Under the pieces are notes generated by a model, which worked only from the letters and a program-made list of their open reading frames with translations, did no database searches and was not told the origin of the DNA. Source: Lentisphaeria bacterium (GTDB lineage Bacteria; Verrucomicrobiota; Lentisphaeria; Victivallales; UBA1829). Taken from it: 9,359 bases of DNA. The first letter of the stretch is position 1, and each line of letters begins with the position of its first letter. The position numbers and the translations under genes are program-made. Positions 6,564 to 9,359 of this stretch are shown here, one piece after another. The stretch spans positions 1 to 9,359 of the forward strand of contig JAFVRL010000248.1 of the NCBI GenBank assembly GCA_017504325.1, given 5' to 3'.

Positions 6564-6600
6564 TTTATTCTTATTCAAACAAATATAAAGCAATATTTGT
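6564..6600 (-). promoter_or_regulatory. Candidate operator/promoter of the fmdB-htpG-dnaJ operon
   Basis: A perfect inverted repeat has arms ACAAATAT (6579-6586) and ATATTTGT (6593-6600) with a 6-bp spacer, 44 bp upstream of the fmdB start codon. On the minus strand a weak -35 TTGCTT (6593-6588) overlaps the repeat, and AATAAA (6569-6564) follows after 18 bp. It does not match the CIRCE element bound by HrcA (TTAGCACTC-N9-GAGTGCTAA), and no clear sigma32 promoter was seen. The palindrome is certain; its role is a guess. Confidence 0.4.
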
Positions 6601-6679
6601 GCCATTATTTTGCGTTGTCTTGTGTAATGTATTCATTGAGAATGGGATATGTATAGTGTTGTGATGACGGTGCAGGATT

Positions 6680-6721
6680 TTCCGGGACAATGTGTCCCAC
6701 TTGTTCCGGAAAGTGTCTCAC
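6680..6721. repeat. Two imperfect tandem repeats of TTCCGG...GTGTCYCAC
   Basis: Copy 1 (6680-6700) is TTCCGG, then GACAAT, then GTGTCCCAC. Copy 2 (6704-6721) is TTCCGG, then AAA, then GTGTCTCAC. The nine-base GTGTCYCAC cores start 21 bp apart, about two helical turns. A weaker third trace, AAAGTCTCAT, lies at 6736-6745. Inside copy 1, GGGACA (6684-6689) and TGTCCC (6693-6698) form a palindrome, and copy 2 begins with the palindrome TTCCGGAA. The repeats lie between the divergent fmdB and SH3b genes. Confidence 0.7.
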
Positions 6722-6775
6722 ATTTATCCGTCCTTAAAGTCTCATCTCTTGCAAAAAGACAAGTTTGTGCTATTG

Positions 6776-6781
6776 TATAAT
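6776..6781 (+). promoter_or_regulatory. Consensus -10 box for the SH3b-protein gene
   Basis: TATAAT matches the consensus exactly and would start transcription near 6788, leaving a leader of about 26 nt before the GTG start. No good -35 is seen at 16-18 bp. The nearest TTG-type hexamer, TTGCAA at 6749-6754, is 21 bp away, which suggests a weak or activator-dependent promoter. The tandem repeats at 6680-6721 lie upstream, where an activator might bind. Confidence 0.5.
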
Positions 6782-6813
6782 GTGTATTGAAATTGAAAAC
6801 GGGAGGGATCGGA

Positions 6814-7578
6814 GTGAAAACAGAATGTTGGTTGTCATATCTGCTTTTGGGATGTATTTTACTGCCCATTGTTCTTTTTTCAGCGGATAAAGTACAAATC
6901 GGGGAGAACCGGCGGACAGCAGTAAAACTCCTTCTCCGTCAGCAGCCTTCCCACAAGTCTGTGATTCTGTATAAGTTGCCGGAAAAAACACTTCTCGCGC
7001 TGCTGCCGGAGGAAAATCTTGTCTGGGCAAAAGTGCTTCTGCCGGAAGAGGTTTTTCTCTGGGTACCGGTTTCCTGCATCCGGAAGGATCATACTCTTGC
7101 CGGAAATACTCCTTTCCGTATGGGACCGGGAGCATTTTACCCCCTTGCCGGAAAGGCGGAGGGTGGAGAAAAAGTCCTGCTTTATGAAAAAAGTTCCGGC
7201 GGGATCTGGCAGAAGATCCGTCTGAAGCGGGCTTCCCTTGTCTGCTATTGTCTCCGGAAAGATCTTGTTCCTGTCACTGTCTCCGGCGAAAAAACGGAAA
7301 ACTGCCCGGAAAAAGGAGAATTTTTCACAGAAAATGCCGTTATGGAAGGTTTGCTGTATCCGCTTTCCGGAAAAGAGAAGAAAGAGGGATGGGATTATGC
7401 TCTTGCTGTTACAGTGGGAAAGGTCTGTTATATCCGTGCGTATCTCCGGGGAGATACGGATAAACTTGCCCGCTGGAAAAACCGTAATGTGAAGATAAGC
7501 GGGAAAAAGAGCTGGCGCAAAGGGATGGATCGACCTGTTTTCAAAGTGGAGAAGATCGAGCCTGCCTGGAGTATGTGA
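6814..7578 (+). CDS. Exported or membrane-anchored protein with SH3b-like domains, function unknown
   Basis: I chose the GTG at 6814 because GGGAGG (6801-6806) lies just upstream; an in-frame TTG at 6787 would add nine residues. The 254-residue product starts with a short charged stretch and a hydrophobic segment (about 6-22), then SADK, so it is likely secreted or anchored by that helix. LLLGC at 10-14 resembles a lipobox, but the hydrophobic run continues after Cys14, which argues against a lipoprotein. Residues about 37-90 and 98-152 look like two bacterial SH3 domains. The second is clearer, with FRMGPGAFYPLAGK, then GGEKVLLYE and GGIWQKIRL. The C-terminal part (about 176-250) contains YIRAYLRGD and NVKISGKKSW followed by PVFKVEKIEP, a possible OB-like barrel. 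SH3b domains often bind cell-wall peptides, so a periplasmic envelope role is plausible but unproven. Codons favour GGA, CGG and CCG, unlike the highly biased enzymes at 633-3107. Confidence 0.7.
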   Translation: MKTECWLSYLLLGCILLPIVLFSADKVQIGENRRTAVKLLLRQQPSHKSVILYKLPEKTLLALLPEENLVWAKVLLPEEVFLWVPVSCIRKDHTLAGNTPFRMGPGAFYPLAGKAEGGEKVLLYEKSSGGIWQKIRLKRASLVCYCLRKDLVPVTVSGEKTENCPEKGEFFTENAVMEGLLYPLSGKEKKEGWDYALAVTVGKVCYIRAYLRGDTDKLARWKNRNVKISGKKSWRKGMDRPVFKVEKIEPAWSM

Positions 7579-7590
7579 AGAAACCGTATT

Positions 7591-8238
7591 TCAGCAGTTT
7601 TCATTCATTCTTCTGAAAAATTCTTTCATATATCCGGCACGCTCTTCCGCAAGGATTTTGCCGCTTTCTGTAAGCATCCTTTCCGGAACATGCCGCAGTT
7701 TTACCAGATATTCCCGGTAGGCGGTATCTTCTCTTGAGTAGGCTTCTGAAGAGAGTGCCTCTTCTTCCGTATTATGTAATTTTGCCCCGATCCTTCCGGC
7801 AAAATGGCATGCCCTCGCGATCCCGGTTGCACCGATGGAATCCAGTTTGTCTCCGTCATGGACAAGAAAATCCACTTCTGTCCGGGGTTTTTCGCTTCCC
7901 CGGTAACGGTGACGGCGTACAGCATTGCAGACAAGTGTGATGAAACTGTCATCTGTACACCCCAGTGTCCGCAGAAGTTTTTCCGCCTTCGGACCGCCGG
8001 AAAGTGCATGACAGATCCTGCCTTCTGAAGCAAGTTCTTCCGGACGGGCAATATCATGCAGAAGCGCGCCGATCCTTGCGGCAAAGGCAGTTGCTGTATC
8101 TGTGTTTTCCATGATGATCAGTTTTTCTGTGTTGGCAAGGACACGCAGAGTATGGGCAAAATCATGGCAGGAAGGAGCTGTTTCCAGGATCGCCTGTACT
8201 TCTGCCCTTACGGCGTTAAAGAAAGCCTCGTCGTGCAT
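7591..8238 (-). CDS. YedJ-like HD-domain metal-dependent phosphohydrolase
   Basis: A 215-residue HD-superfamily protein. Expected metal ligands are visible: His29 in CHDFAHTLRV, His61-Asp62 in GALLHDIA, His110 in AVRRHRYR, and Asp130 in HDGDKLDSIGATGIAR. The C-terminal YLVKLRHVPERM and SGKILAEERAGYMKEF segments parallel E. coli YedJ when recalled by eye. HD proteins of this type hydrolyse phosphate esters of nucleotides or related compounds; the substrate is unknown. The ATG at 8238 begins 5 bp after the glgC stop. An alternative TTG at 8247 overlaps the glgC stop as TTGA and has AGGGA four bases upstream, giving 218 residues. Either way the gene is tightly coupled to glgC. It converges on the SH3b gene with only 12 bp between stop codons and no obvious terminator. 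Confidence 0.85.
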   Translation of the reverse strand: MHDEAFFNAVRAEVQAILETAPSCHDFAHTLRVLANTEKLIIMENTDTATAFAARIGALLHDIARPEELASEGRICHALSGGPKAEKLLRTLGCTDDSFITLVCNAVRRHRYRGSEKPRTEVDFLVHDGDKLDSIGATGIARACHFAGRIGAKLHNTEEEALSSEAYSREDTAYREYLVKLRHVPERMLTESGKILAEERAGYMKEFFRRMNENC

Positions 8239-8243
8239 TTTAT

Positions 8244-9359
8244 TCAATTTTTCCCTGTTTCAAAACTTTTGGGAAGATCCAGACTGTGGGAGTGACGGTT
8301 CTTGGGGATGACCGTAAGCCAGGCATCTCTGCCGGATTCATCTTTTCCCAGCTCCACGACCATGTACCGCTTTTTATCCTCCTCTTTATCATATCCCACT
8401 GTGGTGCCTTCCGGAATGATATTGTGCTTGTCGATGATGGCATTGCGGATACGGCAGTGTTCGCCGATATCCACTTCGTTGAGGATGATGGAATTGTGGA
8501 CAGTGGCATAACTGTGGACAAATACAGAATTGAACAGAACGGAATTTGTTACGGTGCTTCCGGAAACGATACAGCCGTCACATACAATGGAGTTGACTGC
8601 TTTTCCGATCCTTGTACGCCCGTGTTTATCCACCTCTTCATTATGGACAAATTTTGCCGGAGGCAGACTGAAATGGTAGTTGTAAATAGGCCATTTTTCA
8701 TTGTAGAGATCCAGCTGGGGACTGGTGGAACGCAGATCCATATTGGCTTCAAAATATGCTTTCAATGTACCCACATCCCGCCAGTAGGGTTTCACATCAG
8801 GAGCCTGACCGGGGATGCGGTTGGAGTAGAAGTTATAAGCATACAGTTTGCCGGTGGGGACAAGGGAGGGGATGATGTCTTTGCCGAAATCATGGCTGCT
8901 GGAGGTATTGGCATGATCTTCCCGCAGAAGTTTCAGTGCCCATTGTGCATCAAAGATATAATTGCCCATGGAGGCAAGTGCCATGGTGGGATCATTGGGC
9001 ATGGGAGTGGGATGCTCGGGTTTTTCCTGGAATCCTGTGATCTGCCAGGATTCATCCACCTGGATGACACCGAACTGTTTTGCTTCCTCGATAGGTACAG
9101 GGATGGCGGCAACTGTGGCGATGGCTTCCTTATCCACATGGAATTTCAGCATCTGGCTGACATCCATCCTGTAAATATGGTCGCCGCCGAACACGGCAAG
9201 ATAATCGGGGCTGAAATCCTCGATAAGATGTGCGTTCTGATAAATGGCATCAGCCGTTCCCACATACCATGACTTGTCTTCTGTCTGCATCTGGGCGGGT
9301 ACGGGGATGACAAATCTGCCTCTTGTGTGGGCACTGGAGATATTCCATCCATTAATGAT
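8244..9359 (-). CDS. glgC: Glucose-1-phosphate adenylyltransferase (ADP-glucose pyrophosphorylase), N-terminus cut by window
   Basis: The frame is open to the right edge, and 371 residues are visible. Comparison with E. coli GlgC (431 aa) suggests roughly 60-75 N-terminal residues are missing, including the GGxGxRL nucleotide-binding loop. The enzyme makes ADP-glucose from glucose-1-phosphate and ATP for glycogen synthesis. Family landmarks are WYVGTADAIYQN, GDHIYRMD, the EKP motif in GFQEKPEHP, PNDPTMALASMGNYIFD, SSHDFGKDIIP and KPYWRDVGTLKAYFEANMDL. A left-handed beta-helix domain follows, recognisable from repeats such as CIVSGSTVTNSVLF and IPEGTTVGY. The first visible residues (INGWNISSAHTRGRFVIPV) align with the conserved region before the catalytic core. 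The gene is followed at once by an HD hydrolase gene. No other glycogen gene is visible. Confidence 0.95.
   Translation of the reverse strand: MINGWNISSAHTRGRFVIPVPAQMQTEDKSWYVGTADAIYQNAHLIEDFSPDYLAVFGGDHIYRMDVSQMLKFHVDKEAIATVAAIPVPIEEAKQFGVIQVDESWQITGFQEKPEHPTPMPNDPTMALASMGNYIFDAQWALKLLREDHANTSSSHDFGKDIIPSLVPTGKLYAYNFYSNRIPGQAPDVKPYWRDVGTLKAYFEANMDLRSTSPQLDLYNEKWPIYNYHFSLPPAKFVHNEEVDKHGRTRIGKAVNSIVCDGCIVSGSTVTNSVLFNSVFVHSYATVHNSIILNEVDIGEHCRIRNAIIDKHNIIPEGTTVGYDKEEDKKRYMVVELGKDESGRDAWLTVIPKNRHSHSLDLPKSFETGKN

Noticed and set aside
6579..6600. CIRCE element for HrcA control of the chaperone operon
   Set aside because: The palindrome present has different arms and spacing from the CIRCE consensus, so it was recorded only as an unknown operator candidate.
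6422..6664. 80-codon hydrophobic open frame opposite fmdB and in the intergenic region
   Set aside because: No SD, runs antisense through the fmdB gene, and its hydrophobicity reflects T-rich antisense codons.
6823..6858. Lipoprotein signal (LLLGC) in the SH3b protein
   Set aside because: Leu at -2 is atypical and a long hydrophobic run continues after the cysteine, so a signal peptide or membrane anchor is more likely.
8286..9272. 328-codon open frame on the plus strand opposite glgC
   Set aside because: Antisense shadow; glgC has all expected motifs and no SD or family match supports the plus frame.

Overview
The window looks like chromosomal DNA from a Gram-negative bacterium. An RND efflux pump implies an outer membrane, and HtpG, DnaJ and GlgC are all bacterial in type. 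GC is moderate, Shine-Dalgarno (SD) sites are strong (GGAGG, GGAG, GAGGA), and genes are closely packed in short operons on both strands. A PVC-superphylum or Lentisphaerota-like host would fit the DegT plus Gfo/Idh/MocA pair, but this is a weak guess; no rRNA, tRNA or other phylogenetic marker is present. I see no tRNA, rRNA, CRISPR array, integrase or transposase.

Layout: (1) 1-354 (+) is the C-terminal end of an RND efflux transporter, followed by a strong intrinsic terminator. (2) 529-3107 (+) holds a promoter with an A/T-rich upstream element, a DegT/DnrJ/EryC1/StrS-type PLP aminotransferase, a 130-bp gap with three consecutive hairpins, and a Gfo/Idh/MocA oxidoreductase. The two enzymes probably act in a (sugar or cyclitol) amination route: oxidation to a keto intermediate, then transamination. 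(3) 3111-3232 is a terminator region between convergent genes, with four tandem decamers, a terminator whose 3' arm can pair with any of them, and a bidirectional hairpin. (4) 6535-3248 (-) is a chaperone operon in the order fmdB-like zinc ribbon, htpG, dnaJ; htpG and dnaJ overlap as TAATG. (5) 6536-6813 is a divergent intergenic region with an 8+8 bp inverted repeat on the fmdB side, two imperfect tandem repeats in the middle, and a consensus -10 box on the other side. (6) 6814-7578 (+) is an exported or membrane-anchored protein with SH3b-like domains and no assigned role. (7) 9359-7591 (-) is glgC (N-terminus cut by the window edge), followed by a tightly linked YedJ-like HD phosphohydrolase gene.

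The aminotransferase and oxidoreductase use codons typical of highly expressed genes (GGT/GGC, CGT, ACC, CTC), while the SH3b gene favours GGA, CGG and CCG and is dense in the word CCGGAA. I find no strong evidence for a novel multi-gene system. The items most worth checking are the decamer/terminator structure, the repeats in the divergent region, the uncharacterised SH3b protein, the fmdB-htpG-dnaJ arrangement and the glgC-HD coupling.
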